A stretch of 64,000 nt of DNA, taken from assembly GCA_016795485.1 (NCBI GenBank), contig JAEUHM010000061.1, positions 29,717-93,716 on the forward strand, read 5' to 3'. Shown piece after piece: positions 26,650-35,873 of this stretch. The DNA comes from Verrucomicrobiaceae bacterium (GTDB lineage: Bacteria; Verrucomicrobiota; Verrucomicrobiia; Verrucomicrobiales; Verrucomicrobiaceae). How positions within the stretch are numbered: position 1 is the first letter of the stretch; every line of letters begins with the position of its first letter. Position numbers and translations under genes: made by a program. The notes under the pieces are model-generated. The model made no database searches. It was not told where the DNA came from and was given only the letters and a program-made list of their open reading frames with translations.

Positions 26650-28536
26650 TTATGACTGCTTAGACACCGTAGCCGCGATGCGCAACATCTGCTGGTAATA
26701 GCCTTCCCAGTTCATTTCGTTATTCTGATTTGCACCCGAGGCACGGCGAGCCCATAGAAATGCCCTCTCGGCGTCAGCAAATCGGCCTGAGCGCGCATAA
26801 TGCATGGCAAGAGCGATCCGCGGTTCTTCATGCCAGGGTGCCGCTCGAATGGCGATCCGTGCGCTCACTTGTGCTTCGTCTGTTCGTCCCAAGGCATCTA
26901 AAACGTCCGTGTGTGCTACGGGATACAGATAGTGCCAAGTGTTCAGCTCCACTGATCGACGAAGGTCGGCCTCTGCTTCCGTGAGAACTGCCAATCCTTT
27001 ATCTGAGCGTGGACTCAATCCTCCCTTTAATCGTGCAAGACCACGTTGATAACGCCATTCAGGGTTGTGAGGATCGTTGCTGATCGCTTTGCTAAGGAGA
27101 GCGATCTCGCCGTCGATATCATCTCTCTGACTGGCGAGATTTGCCTGAGTGCCCCAGTAGTCTGATGGCGCCCACCGGAGTGTAGCCACCACGAGTCCGA
27201 TTCCACATGTCGCAAGCATAAGTTTTCCAGTGACTCTCAAGCCTGGAATCTTTGGAGGAGAATGAGATGAGAGGCTAAAGCCCGGATTCATCAAGATCCC
27301 AGCCAGTATTCCCCCAAGAACTGCGATAAAGCCGGTGTGGAAGTGAAACTCGAACGTCGCATGCGCGAGGAGTGCAATGCTGGCAGCCAATGCGCCGATT
27401 GCGAGCGCCAATGAGTTGCTCTGAAGTTCGCCCGTTTCTGTATAGCGCCACTTCACAAACCAGTTAACAAAACGCAGCCCATTGGTCAGATGTAGCAGTA
27501 TGAGTAGCGCAAGGAGAATCAGACCGATCCACCCATAGTCTGCAAGTACCTGCAAATATTCATTATGAACAAAAATCGGATCCAACTGATGATTCGGTGC
27601 TGCTGGCTCACGCAATGCCACGCCATACTCAGTAAACATGCGGGAGCCTTTTCCGACCCACGGTGAGAGTTGATGTTGCCACAAGGCCGACTTCCAAATG
27701 CTGCCGCGAACATCTTGTTCAAGTGGGGAGCTGTTTGTCCTCGATTTTATTGCTTCTGCTCCCAGTTGGTAGAGTGTGGCGAGTAGCAGTGCTCCAATAA
27801 TGATTCCGCCGGTCATCAACATGCGAAGCAGATGCCGATTTGTTCTCCAGAGAACCCAAATCGAAGCGATAATGAGAACTGAGAGCCCAATGCCCATTGC
27901 CGCCAAACCCGCACGGCTTTTTGTTAGTACGAGGCAAACAGATGCTGCTGTGGCTACAAATGCCATCAGAAGTTTGTAGGTGATGCTAGATCGTCCAAAA
28001 AAGATGCAGGCACCCATCATCATTAGTGCAGCATTTAGAAACGCGGCGAGGTGATTGGCGTTGTTGAAGAAGCCACCGACGCGTCCTTCTCCAAATGTTC
28101 GCACAAAGTGCGGTACAACGTGGAAACTCGTCCTGCCAGAAACATGTACAGAACTGACAATCAGGTTTCCAACCACTAGCACCACTATGCTGATCAATAG
28201 CGCCATCCGCCACCCAGGATGGCTTAGTGTCGTAGCGACGAGGACGTACGCAACAAATGCGGCTGCGATCATCATCAGGTCTGGCCTTGCAAGGACCGCA
28301 ACGGGTGACCACGTAGCTCTGGCAGCCATGTAAGCTGTGAACAAGACCATCGACAAAAAGCAGAAGTCGCTCGGAGAGGAGAATATTTTCATTTTCCAAC
28401 TCAGCGCAGCAATGAGTCCCCCCAATCCGATGAGCAGGCACGCTGGCCAGAAGAATAGCAACTCCGTATCAGTCGCTAAGGCACCAGAAAGAATGAATCC
28501 GGCGATGAGTAGAGAGGCTGAGACGAGTCGAAGCAT
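26650..28536 (-). CDS. O-antigen ligase/polymerase-like membrane protein with TPR tail
   Basis: A 628-residue polytopic protein with about 11-12 hydrophobic segments. The Wzy/WaaL signatures GRVGGFFNNANHLAAFLN and HNEYLQVLADYGWIGLIL are present, the latter with the conserved His. After the last transmembrane stretch (about 445) comes a TPR-like region of about 170 residues (DPHNPEWRYQRGLARLKGG; ARSGRFADAERAFLWAR). Such proteins polymerise or transfer polysaccharide repeat units at the periplasmic face. It is the last gene of the minus-strand run that begins with larC. Confidence 0.87.
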   Translation of the reverse strand: MLRLVSASLLIAGFILSGALATDTELLFFWPACLLIGLGGLIAALSWKMKIFSSPSDFCFLSMVLFTAYMAARATWSPVAVLARPDLMMIAAAFVAYVLVATTLSHPGWRMALLISIVVLVVGNLIVSSVHVSGRTSFHVVPHFVRTFGEGRVGGFFNNANHLAAFLNAALMMMGACIFFGRSSITYKLLMAFVATAASVCLVLTKSRAGLAAMGIGLSVLIIASIWVLWRTNRHLLRMLMTGGIIIGALLLATLYQLGAEAIKSRTNSSPLEQDVRGSIWKSALWQHQLSPWVGKGSRMFTEYGVALREPAAPNHQLDPIFVHNEYLQVLADYGWIGLILLALLILLHLTNGLRFVNWFVKWRYTETGELQSNSLALAIGALAASIALLAHATFEFHFHTGFIAVLGGILAGILMNPGFSLSSHSPPKIPGLRVTGKLMLATCGIGLVVATLRWAPSDYWGTQANLASQRDDIDGEIALLSKAISNDPHNPEWRYQRGLARLKGGLSPRSDKGLAVLTEAEADLRRSVELNTWHYLYPVAHTDVLDALGRTDEAQVSARIAIRAAPWHEEPRIALAMHYARSGRFADAERAFLWARRASGANQNNEMNWEGYYQQMLRIAATVSKQS

Positions 28537-28537
28537 T

Positions 28538-29746
28538 CTATCTCTTTGTCGTTGCGTGTTTGTATGCTCGCAAAAGTTGCATTGCGCTGTTTTCCCAACT
28601 CAGCTCACTTTCTAATCGCGCTCTCCCAACCCGTCCCATGATCTCTCTGCGGAGAGGATCATCCAACAGTTCAAGAATACCCGCAGCTAGGGCTTTAGCC
28701 GAGTTTTGATGAACATAGAGGGCTGAATCACCTGCTGATACTTTGCCTTCTCGTGTCGCAAACATCACCTGCGGCTTGCTGAATGCCATGTATTCGAGGG
28801 TCTTATTCATGGTGCAGCAATCGTTGTATTCATTGATGGGATCACACGTTATTCCGAGGTCCATCGTTTGCAGTGCACTACTCAACTGGTCATCACTAAC
28901 CCTCCCAGGCATCTCAACCGTTTCCGTCAGACCTAGAAAGTCGCGAAGTTCTACCATCCGGGTGTACTCTGGACCGTTACCCATAAGCAAAAAGTGAATA
29001 TCGGCACGTCCCAAGTCGGTGACAATGTGGTGAGCTGCTCTGAGAAGGTAGTCCACGCCGTCAAGATTTCCCATGACTCCAATGTAGGCTACTAGATGCT
29101 TTTTGCCTCTGCGGAGTGCTTCACGTGCAGGGAATCGGGTATCGATTTTCGTTGGTGAGGTCCTAACTACAAAGAATGTATCTTTGGAGCGGTTACTCCT
29201 GGTCGCTATGTGATCTTGGACGCTTGCGTTTGTGCAAATAATGGCGTCCGCTGTTGCTAGCGTACACCTCTCAGCAAGCCGAACCATCCAATAGAAGAGT
29301 CCTCTTTTCCGAAACTTGGCCTCGAACATTTCAGGCCAAAGGTCGTGTGCGTCAAATATGATTCGGATCCCTGCGAGCAGCTTAAATGGCAGGGCCACAA
29401 GAAACAGAAGGTCTGGTGGATTGCAGATGTGAATCACGTCAAACCCACCGTCTCGCCAAGCTTTGATGGCGCATCTCATTTCACCCAAGAGTGCGGTTGT
29501 ATACTCTAGAAGGAATCCGGGGATGCTACTGGCTTCTTTGGAGATCCGGTGACGTAGAATCTTGATTCCCTCGATAGTTTCATATCGCTCCATGTGCCCT
29601 CGCATCTGAGGACATATGACCGTCACTTGGTGACCCGCATCACGCAATGTACAGGCTTCCTGCCAGACGCGGCGATCAAGAGGCACCGGCAGATTCTCTA
29701 CGATGATAAGAACCCTCTGAGAGTCCAAGTCGTTAGCAGTTACCAA
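28538..29746 (-). CDS. GT4 family glycosyltransferase
   Basis: A GT-B glycosyltransferase. The N-terminal RVLIIVENLPVPLDRRVWQEA and the C-terminal NKTLEYMAFSKPQVMF donor-site region (E-x7-E-like in WbuB/WcaI-type enzymes) place it in GT4. The ATG at 29812 would overlap the upstream gene by 73 bases. A TTG at 29746, six bases after a GAGGG and overlapping the upstream stop by seven bases, is a better start, giving about 402 residues. Probably adds a sugar to the lipid-linked repeat unit. Confidence 0.85.
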   Translation of the reverse strand: MVTANDLDSQRVLIIVENLPVPLDRRVWQEACTLRDAGHQVTVICPQMRGHMERYETIEGIKILRHRISKEASSIPGFLLEYTTALLGEMRCAIKAWRDGGFDVIHICNPPDLLFLVALPFKLLAGIRIIFDAHDLWPEMFEAKFRKRGLFYWMVRLAERCTLATADAIICTNASVQDHIATRSNRSKDTFFVVRTSPTKIDTRFPAREALRRGKKHLVAYIGVMGNLDGVDYLLRAAHHIVTDLGRADIHFLLMGNGPEYTRMVELRDFLGLTETVEMPGRVSDDQLSSALQTMDLGITCDPINEYNDCCTMNKTLEYMAFSKPQVMFATREGKVSAGDSALYVHQNSAKALAAGILELLDDPLRREIMGRVGRARLESELSWENSAMQLLRAYKHATTKR

Positions 29747-31041
29747 CAACTGCCCTCGTAGCTCCAAGGCAGTTGATTGAGTTGTGGCCAGCCATTTACG
29801 TCGATTACCCACTGGCCAGAGCGAGCTGATGAAGCGAGCTCGTCAATGGTAGCACACTTCTGTGCGGCAATTACCGTATCGCTGCCGGCGACCACTTCTG
29901 AAGCGGAGTCCCTGAGAAGCCGGGCCAAATGAGGCATCCGTCGATTGATCTCGGTCTGATTTGCTCCCGTTAGACGGGAAAGATTCAATGATGGGTCAAA
30001 AATATTGATCTCATAGCCCCGGCCTAAAAGCGCCTCTGCTACTCCAACCATTGGACTTCCACGGAGGTCGTCGGTGTCAGCTTTGAAAGCGAGGCCGAGT
30101 ATCCCTACCCGCCTGCCATCTTTTGCCATGATGAGTTTTATCAAGGCTTCAAAGTGGGCAGTGTTGGTCGCCAAGGTATTTTCAAGTAGGGGAAGGTTGA
30201 CGCCTTCCATACGCGCTAGACTACTAAGTGCGCTAACGTCCTTCGGCAGACAGCTTCCACCAAAGGGATTTCCTGGGCGCATATAGTAACGGCTGATATT
30301 GAGACGTGTGTCACGACATACAACATCCATGACTCGCGCGCCATCGACGCCGAGATGTTTTGATAGCCTGCCAATCTCATTCGCAAATCCCACTTTGATG
30401 GCATGGAAGTAGTTGCAGGTGTATTTGATCATCTCGGCTCCCTCCCAGTTGAGGAGTTCGGCATCGCTTCCAAGCAAATCAAACGCAGATGAATCCTTGG
30501 GAGAGTTTCCATTCTGTGTGCCTACAACGGCAAGCGAGGGCGATCTAAAGTCTGCCACGGCGGTGCCTTCTCTAAGAAACTCAGGACAGTAGCAGATTTC
30601 TACAAGCCCGTTGTCAACGCAGGCCGCCATCATTTCCGTCACGATACTGCGCGTGCTACCAGGAAGCATGGTACTTCGGAAGATAAGAACGTGCTGCTCT
30701 GCCTTCTTGAGAATAGCATCATTTATTTGGGCCGCTACATGCCGGACGAAGTCAAGATTGAGACGACCATTGGACTGACTCGGCGTGCCGACACAAACGA
30801 TTGAGACTTGAGTATCGCGAATCGCTTCCATCGCATCGGTGGTGCCAGATAGCAGCCCGCTTGCTTTTCCTTCCCTCAATAGTTGATCGAGTTCGGGTTC
30901 AACGATGGGTGATTGGCCGGATGCAAAGGTTGAAATTTTGCCTGCCTGGACATCCACGCCGATGATGCGATGCCCCTTCTCCATCAGGCACCCTGCGGTG
31001 ACTGCTCCAACATATCCCAGGCCAAAAATGCTAACGTTCAT
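29740..31041 (-). CDS. UDP-glucose/GDP-mannose 6-dehydrogenase family
   Basis: From Met at 31041 (MNVSIFGLGYVG, a textbook Rossmann start) the protein has 433 residues. It shows STMLPGSTR, CPEFLREGTAV, the GNPFGGSCLPKDVSAL active-site segment with the catalytic Cys and Lys, and GLAFKADTDDLRGSP. The FLREG and R-x-GNPFGGSCLPKD pattern is closer to AlgD-type GDP-mannose dehydrogenase than to UDP-glucose dehydrogenase. It supplies a uronic acid nucleotide sugar to the polysaccharide locus. The start at 31092 in the same frame was rejected. Confidence 0.9.
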   Translation of the reverse strand: MNVSIFGLGYVGAVTAGCLMEKGHRIIGVDVQAGKISTFASGQSPIVEPELDQLLREGKASGLLSGTTDAMEAIRDTQVSIVCVGTPSQSNGRLNLDFVRHVAAQINDAILKKAEQHVLIFRSTMLPGSTRSIVTEMMAACVDNGLVEICYCPEFLREGTAVADFRSPSLAVVGTQNGNSPKDSSAFDLLGSDAELLNWEGAEMIKYTCNYFHAIKVGFANEIGRLSKHLGVDGARVMDVVCRDTRLNISRYYMRPGNPFGGSCLPKDVSALSSLARMEGVNLPLLENTLATNTAHFEALIKLIMAKDGRRVGILGLAFKADTDDLRGSPMVGVAEALLGRGYEINIFDPSLNLSRLTGANQTEINRRMPHLARLLRDSASEVVAGSDTVIAAQKCATIDELASSARSGQWVIDVNGWPQLNQLPWSYEGSCW

Positions 31042-31066
31042 TTGCTGATCTTGTGTGATTCGAGCA

Positions 31067-32905
31067 TTACAACCGCGTCCAGCGGCTTTCAATCTGTTGG
31101 CGAGCAGAGATTATGATGCACTGCGTCTGCTCAACTTGCGCGTATCGCCGTGAGGCGATGACCTCTTCCCTCATCATGCTCATTTCTGGGCCGGAAGCGG
31201 TGAGTTGCCACCTGAGCGCCTGTCGCTTAATCAGCCATCGATTGAAATCAGTCTGCTCCACCTTGCACTCGGGAGCTAGACACCATCTCACCTGCAAGTC
31301 TGTTTCCTCAGCGCACTGATCGCTAATGACAACGGACCCATCGATGGTGACATCCACACGACGATTCAACGCGCGACCTTCGTGCTTGAACGTGACATCA
31401 ATCGTGTCGTTGGTCGCTTTTGTAAGTTGAGGTTTAGCATGGTGTCGGCTCCATAGAAAAGTGCCTATGCGTTTTGGTGTGACAAAACCAGTTTTCGGCT
31501 GCGGTCCGTTATGAGCTGCCCAGCCTGCTAGCGCAGTCCGCTTGGCAGCGAATCCATGGTATCCACCCGTGCCGGGATCAATAACCAGGGCGGCCATACC
31601 GTCCCAAATCGAGACATGCATCGCATCGCAGTGTCCGTGCGCTGCGATGCTACCGAAACCGAGAGGTGATCCATCTATACGTATGAGCCACCCTGATGAC
31701 TCTCCGACCGCCATTCCGGATTGCGGTGCAACCCACCAGCGCTCATTAGAGAACTGACCTTTGAGAGGTGATGGTCCCAACCAAAAGTGCAAGGCGCTCT
31801 TTTCGGTAGCTCCTGCAATCCAAGCTTGCCATTCAGCCGGAGCGGTCTCTCGCGATTGGCAAAATGGGACGGTCTCGGCATTGTCAGAGTCACCATAGTC
31901 CCAAGGTTCAGCAGGATGTAGCATTCGAGCAAAGAACTCAGATGCCGCCTTGAGACGCTCGGTCACGTCTGGTCGATGAACAACCATGAGACGACGTGCG
32001 TGCAAGGCCAACTCGTAGGCGAACAAGTGGTAGTGAAGTGCTTGTTCCAAGTTTCCGCCGTCTGGGACGAACTGATGTAGGATGCAGTCAGCAATCTTAT
32101 CCCATATATCTGTGGCACTGCCGATATACTTCTCCAAACTAGGCCAACGCTTCACTCCATGTAGGAGTCCTGTCAGTTCACCGATTCGATGGTTGTTGGC
32201 AGATGATCCGACAGAAGGATATCTACTTATCCAAAGCGCATGCGCTGGCACGATGCGTCTCACCAGCCTTTGTTGTCTCGCACGAGCAGAATCGCTCCCA
32301 GCCGCTGTAATAAGAGCGTCTATCCAGGTAAAGTTCATGAGCCGGAGTGCTGCTTCCAAGCTGCTTGTCCAGTTGATACCTCGCCCTACCGGATTCCGAT
32401 CACACCAATCATCAAGCCAACTTTGTACTGTATCAATCGCACTGGCATTGCGGTCCACCCAGCCATGCATGGCTAAGCGAGTGAGCTGGCTCCATCGATT
32501 CATTTCCCAGATCGTGCGGGAGTCGGCACCGTCTGGTAAGGAACGATAATCAAGGCGGTAAGATTCGTCATCTGGCTCTACAATGACGCCAGAGGTCGCG
32601 TCTCGATGCCAGCAGGGAGGGGCACCTACATCCGTGACTCGCCAGCCGAACAATGACCAGCGACCTGCCATCAGGTCTGCTGCATCGGTGCGCAGAGCCA
32701 CCCGCAGATCCCATGGCACTGCAGCTACATGAGGCAGCATGGGCATTTGCTCCGCTGCATTACCAATGTCAATTTCATTAAGGCGCTCAATCCATTGACG
32801 ATCCTTTTTGTGTTTCCATCTGTCACGAAGGCGCTGCCAAGCTTCGACTGGCTTCATGGCCAGCAGTCGATGGTAGTACCAACTGAACTTGGATGCGTGC
32901 GGCAT
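31067..32905 (-). CDS. Heparinase II/III-like polysaccharide lyase family protein
   Basis: A 612-residue protein of the heparinase II/III family. An N-terminal alpha/alpha toroid (about 150-330, with SSANNHRIGELTGLLHG) is followed by a C-terminal beta-sandwich with IAAHGHCDAMHVSIWDG and IDPGTGGYHG, the usual heparinase motifs. No signal peptide is visible, unusual for a degradative lyase but common for homologues in polysaccharide assembly loci. The neighbour is a fused dehydrogenase nine bases upstream, a pairing I recall from other exopolysaccharide clusters. It may trim or epimerise uronate-containing polymer; that is inference. Confidence 0.85.
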   Translation of the reverse strand: MPHASKFSWYYHRLLAMKPVEAWQRLRDRWKHKKDRQWIERLNEIDIGNAAEQMPMLPHVAAVPWDLRVALRTDAADLMAGRWSLFGWRVTDVGAPPCWHRDATSGVIVEPDDESYRLDYRSLPDGADSRTIWEMNRWSQLTRLAMHGWVDRNASAIDTVQSWLDDWCDRNPVGRGINWTSSLEAALRLMNFTWIDALITAAGSDSARARQQRLVRRIVPAHALWISRYPSVGSSANNHRIGELTGLLHGVKRWPSLEKYIGSATDIWDKIADCILHQFVPDGGNLEQALHYHLFAYELALHARRLMVVHRPDVTERLKAASEFFARMLHPAEPWDYGDSDNAETVPFCQSRETAPAEWQAWIAGATEKSALHFWLGPSPLKGQFSNERWWVAPQSGMAVGESSGWLIRIDGSPLGFGSIAAHGHCDAMHVSIWDGMAALVIDPGTGGYHGFAAKRTALAGWAAHNGPQPKTGFVTPKRIGTFLWSRHHAKPQLTKATNDTIDVTFKHEGRALNRRVDVTIDGSVVISDQCAEETDLQVRWCLAPECKVEQTDFNRWLIKRQALRWQLTASGPEMSMMREEVIASRRYAQVEQTQCIIISARQQIESRWTRL

Positions 32906-32914
32906 TCGATGGTT

Positions 32915-35110
32915 TTAGTCCGTGCTACTCGCCGTGGCCGAGGAGTCAACCCCAAGGTAGATGATACGGGCTTCCCTTATCGACTGAGAAATAGCGAAAG
33001 TCGTCATCATGGCACGATGCACGCTTGCCATAGGCATTGGGTGGGTTGTTTTGCCCTCCAGGAAAGACAGCCAAGCGGCCAACTCTTCGGCATGTCCCTT
33101 GGACGTGTGCCTACTCACTTTTGTTTGGCGATGATAGAATGTATTAACCTTCGTGAAGTTTTCGCATTCCAACACAAGGCCCGTGGTAGAAAGCCGGAAT
33201 ACCTCTTTTGGAAAGGACGCTGAACCCTCGGCCGAGTAAACCAGGTGGAAGTGTGAACCATCAGCGAATGCGATTTGAGCGGAAAATGAATCACTCGATG
33301 TAGTGCTGACATCGTCCGGGGCGATACGTTGTGCAAAAACACTCACAGGCGATGAGGGTATTAGTTGGCAGGCAAGGTCAATCATGTGGCAAGCCTCTCC
33401 GATGACTCTTCCCCCGCTCTCTTCTCTGCGTGCGTACCAGTGATCAGGATCAAGTTTGCCTGCATTGACATGGTAGGATATTGTCCTGGGCCCAGGCTGA
33501 TGTGATAGGAGTAATTGAATCTCCCTTGTGGCGGGCGCAAAGCGGCGATTGAAGCCAACCATCACAGAACCCGCAGATTCCGCCACAGTTTGTTTGATCT
33601 GCGTCAACTCTTCGGGTGTCAGACACAGGGGTTTCTCAACAAACAGATGCTTATGATGCTGAAGGCCTTGCAACACCATACTGGCATGTAGGTGATGACG
33701 AGTTCCGATGATTACAGCCCCTCCATTAGAGCACAAAAGCTTGTTAGCATCCGTCTCTGCACTGTCGAATCCAAATCTCTCCATGGTGTGTCGAGAACTC
33801 AGTCCAGCTGAATTAATCACTGTGCCAAGCTTCACCCTGCCTTTGAGGTATGGCAGCAGCATAGTCCGCACGAAGTTGCCTGCTCCAATGACATTCACGG
33901 TGTCGATTGGATCAGTGACCCTGACACTTGTCTGGATTGGGTCATCCATGTTGACTCCAACGCTAGGAATCCGGGCGATTTCGGCGGTTGTGGACGTGTA
34001 TTGAAGAATTATGCCAATCTCACGCTTTGAAGTGGATAGAAGGTCACCGTAGGCGCTCAGAGCTTGATCGAATGGCAGTGTTTTGGTTGTCAGTTGGTCA
34101 AGTTTCAAGACCCCTGTCTTCATGAGGTGGAGACAGGCTTCAAAGTTCCGGTTTTCCGTCCACCGCACGTAACCTAGCGGATAGTCGTTACCCGCCCACT
34201 CATAGTTGGGATCATAACGGCCAGGACCATAGCTCCGAGAGTATTTAACCTGAATGTCTTTGGCATACGCGGTCCTCCAAGGGAGCGTGACGTCATACAT
34301 TCCAACGATAACAAGAGTTCCACGATCACGCAGTGAGTCGATGCAGTTTTCAATGGTGTTCTTCGAGTCACCTCCAACGCAAAGCACCACTCTGTCGACA
34401 CCACTACCATCGGTCCACGGCCAGACTACATCCGCGAGCTTTGCATTTGAGGCATTCAAGGTCAGCTCTGCACCGACTCTCTGCGCTGTTGCCAATGGCT
34501 GATCATCGAGATCAACAGCCAACACTCGTGCTCCCGAAGCAGCGAGGATATTGGTGACCAAGAGTCCAACCAAACCTTGTCCAATGACCATCACATGTTC
34601 CCCAAGAGTGGTGCCCGCCTGTCGGACTGCCTCTAGAGCTATGGCTGCGAGGGTTGTGTAGGCTGCATGTGAGTCCACTACTTCAGATGGCACGGGTGCC
34701 GCAAGTAAATCTGGGATGGCTATGAACTCGGCATGGTAGGCACACTCCGCCCCTCCACACGCTACTCTTTGGCCGACGTGAAACCGTTGATTCAGAGGAT
34801 CGACCGCAACAACAGTTCCTGCTGCTGAATATCCGAGTGGTGTAGGCGACTCCAATCGATTCCTGACTTTCTCAATGGCCGATTTCCACCCAAGGGTGCG
34901 CGCGCTGTCGATGACCTTCCTCACTTGGTCCGGCCTCGCCTTGGCCTTCTGTAGAAGAGACATCTTGGCTTGCTCCAGTTTCATCTTTTCAGTGCCTGGT
35001 GAGATCACCGAACACGAAGTTTTGACAAGTATACCCCCCGGTGGAGGCTGCGGAATAGGAACGTCCTGGATCTCCAGGCGACCGTCCTGGTATTGCGCAA
35101 GTTGCTTCAT
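32915..35110 (-). CDS. Bi-domain oxidoreductase: zinc alcohol dehydrogenase fused to Gfo/Idh/MocA
   Basis: A 731-residue fusion. Residues 1 to about 365 are a medium-chain dehydrogenase (CSVISPGTEK, PLGYSAAGTVVAV, VMVIGQGLVGLLVTNIL). Residues about 395-731 are a Gfo/Idh/MocA oxidoreductase (VNVIGAGNFVRTMLLP, LFVEKPLCLT, GFNRRFAP, GGRVIGEACHMIDL). This two-module enzyme is a recurring component of exopolysaccharide loci beside heparinase-like proteins. It likely handles sugar or uronate oxidation-reduction, with no single known substrate. It is flanked tightly on both sides (1 and 9 bases). Confidence 0.9.
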   Translation of the reverse strand: MKQLAQYQDGRLEIQDVPIPQPPPGGILVKTSCSVISPGTEKMKLEQAKMSLLQKAKARPDQVRKVIDSARTLGWKSAIEKVRNRLESPTPLGYSAAGTVVAVDPLNQRFHVGQRVACGGAECAYHAEFIAIPDLLAAPVPSEVVDSHAAYTTLAAIALEAVRQAGTTLGEHVMVIGQGLVGLLVTNILAASGARVLAVDLDDQPLATAQRVGAELTLNASNAKLADVVWPWTDGSGVDRVVLCVGGDSKNTIENCIDSLRDRGTLVIVGMYDVTLPWRTAYAKDIQVKYSRSYGPGRYDPNYEWAGNDYPLGYVRWTENRNFEACLHLMKTGVLKLDQLTTKTLPFDQALSAYGDLLSTSKREIGIILQYTSTTAEIARIPSVGVNMDDPIQTSVRVTDPIDTVNVIGAGNFVRTMLLPYLKGRVKLGTVINSAGLSSRHTMERFGFDSAETDANKLLCSNGGAVIIGTRHHLHASMVLQGLQHHKHLFVEKPLCLTPEELTQIKQTVAESAGSVMVGFNRRFAPATREIQLLLSHQPGPRTISYHVNAGKLDPDHWYARREESGGRVIGEACHMIDLACQLIPSSPVSVFAQRIAPDDVSTTSSDSFSAQIAFADGSHFHLVYSAEGSASFPKEVFRLSTTGLVLECENFTKVNTFYHRQTKVSRHTSKGHAEELAAWLSFLEGKTTHPMPMASVHRAMMTTFAISQSIREARIIYLGVDSSATASSTD

Positions 35111-35111
35111 G

Positions 35112-35873
35112 TCATTTTCCCCATGTCATTCTCCAGCGCTCCGCCAAGAATGCGGCAACGAATCTTGTGTTGTAAGTAACGTAACGCTTAAACATCCGAC
35201 GTGGCTCTTGATACAGTCGGTACAGCCAAGTCAGGCCCCGTCTTTGCATCCAGCCTGGGGCAAATGCCCGTAGTCCTGCCAGAAGCACAAATGCATCACC
35301 GACAGCAAGAAAAACGCCTTTTTTGAATCGATGACGGTTCGCTGCGATCCAGTTCTCTTGCCTAACACCACCGAGGGCTACCCAAATGCACTGTGCGTCA
35401 CTTGTATTGATGTCATCGATTAATCTAGATTCTTCTTCCTGACTCCACCTTTGAAAAGGAGGGGAAACGGCACCGCAAATGTTGATGTGCGGATTCAGTT
35501 GTATAGCGCTGATCCTAAGATGTTGAAGGCATTCGGTCGTCCCTCCGAAGAAGAAGTGCTTCACGTCTGGTGGCGACTTTTTGATCGTTTCTCTCATCAA
35601 ATACGGCCCGTAGACGCGGTCAGTGATTGAATGACCATTCAACTGGAGCGCCCAAACAAGCGGCATTCCATCAGGAACGATGATATCAAAACTTGTGAGG
35701 GCCTCAGTAAACTGGGTGCTTTCGCGTGCTGATGCTATCAAGTGAGTATTTGCGGCAGCTACCGTTGTGACTTCGGTGGTCGCAGCCAATTGCAAAATGC
35801 GCGGCACAAGCGACTCGTAGTCCGTGACGGTCACGTGAATACCCAAGACGCTGCCATTCGTTGGTCCAATCAT
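35112..35873 (-). CDS. WecG/TagA/CpsF family glycosyltransferase
   Basis: The family is recognised by VAAANTHLIASA, IIVPDGMPLVWAL and the C-terminal CIWVALGGVRQENWIAANR, GVFLAVGDAFVLLAG stretches. These enzymes transfer a sugar such as ManNAcA or ManNAc to a polyprenyl-linked acceptor at the inner face of the membrane. An upstream ATG at 35903 exists. The one at 35873 forms a TGATG with the previous stop and has GGAAG just before it, so it is preferred (253 residues). The C-terminus is basic, typical for membrane attachment. Confidence 0.88.
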   Translation of the reverse strand: MIGPTNGSVLGIHVTVTDYESLVPRILQLAATTEVTTVAAANTHLIASARESTQFTEALTSFDIIVPDGMPLVWALQLNGHSITDRVYGPYLMRETIKKSPPDVKHFFFGGTTECLQHLRISAIQLNPHINICGAVSPPFQRWSQEEESRLIDDINTSDAQCIWVALGGVRQENWIAANRHRFKKGVFLAVGDAFVLLAGLRAFAPGWMQRRGLTWLYRLYQEPRRMFKRYVTYNTRFVAAFLAERWRMTWGK

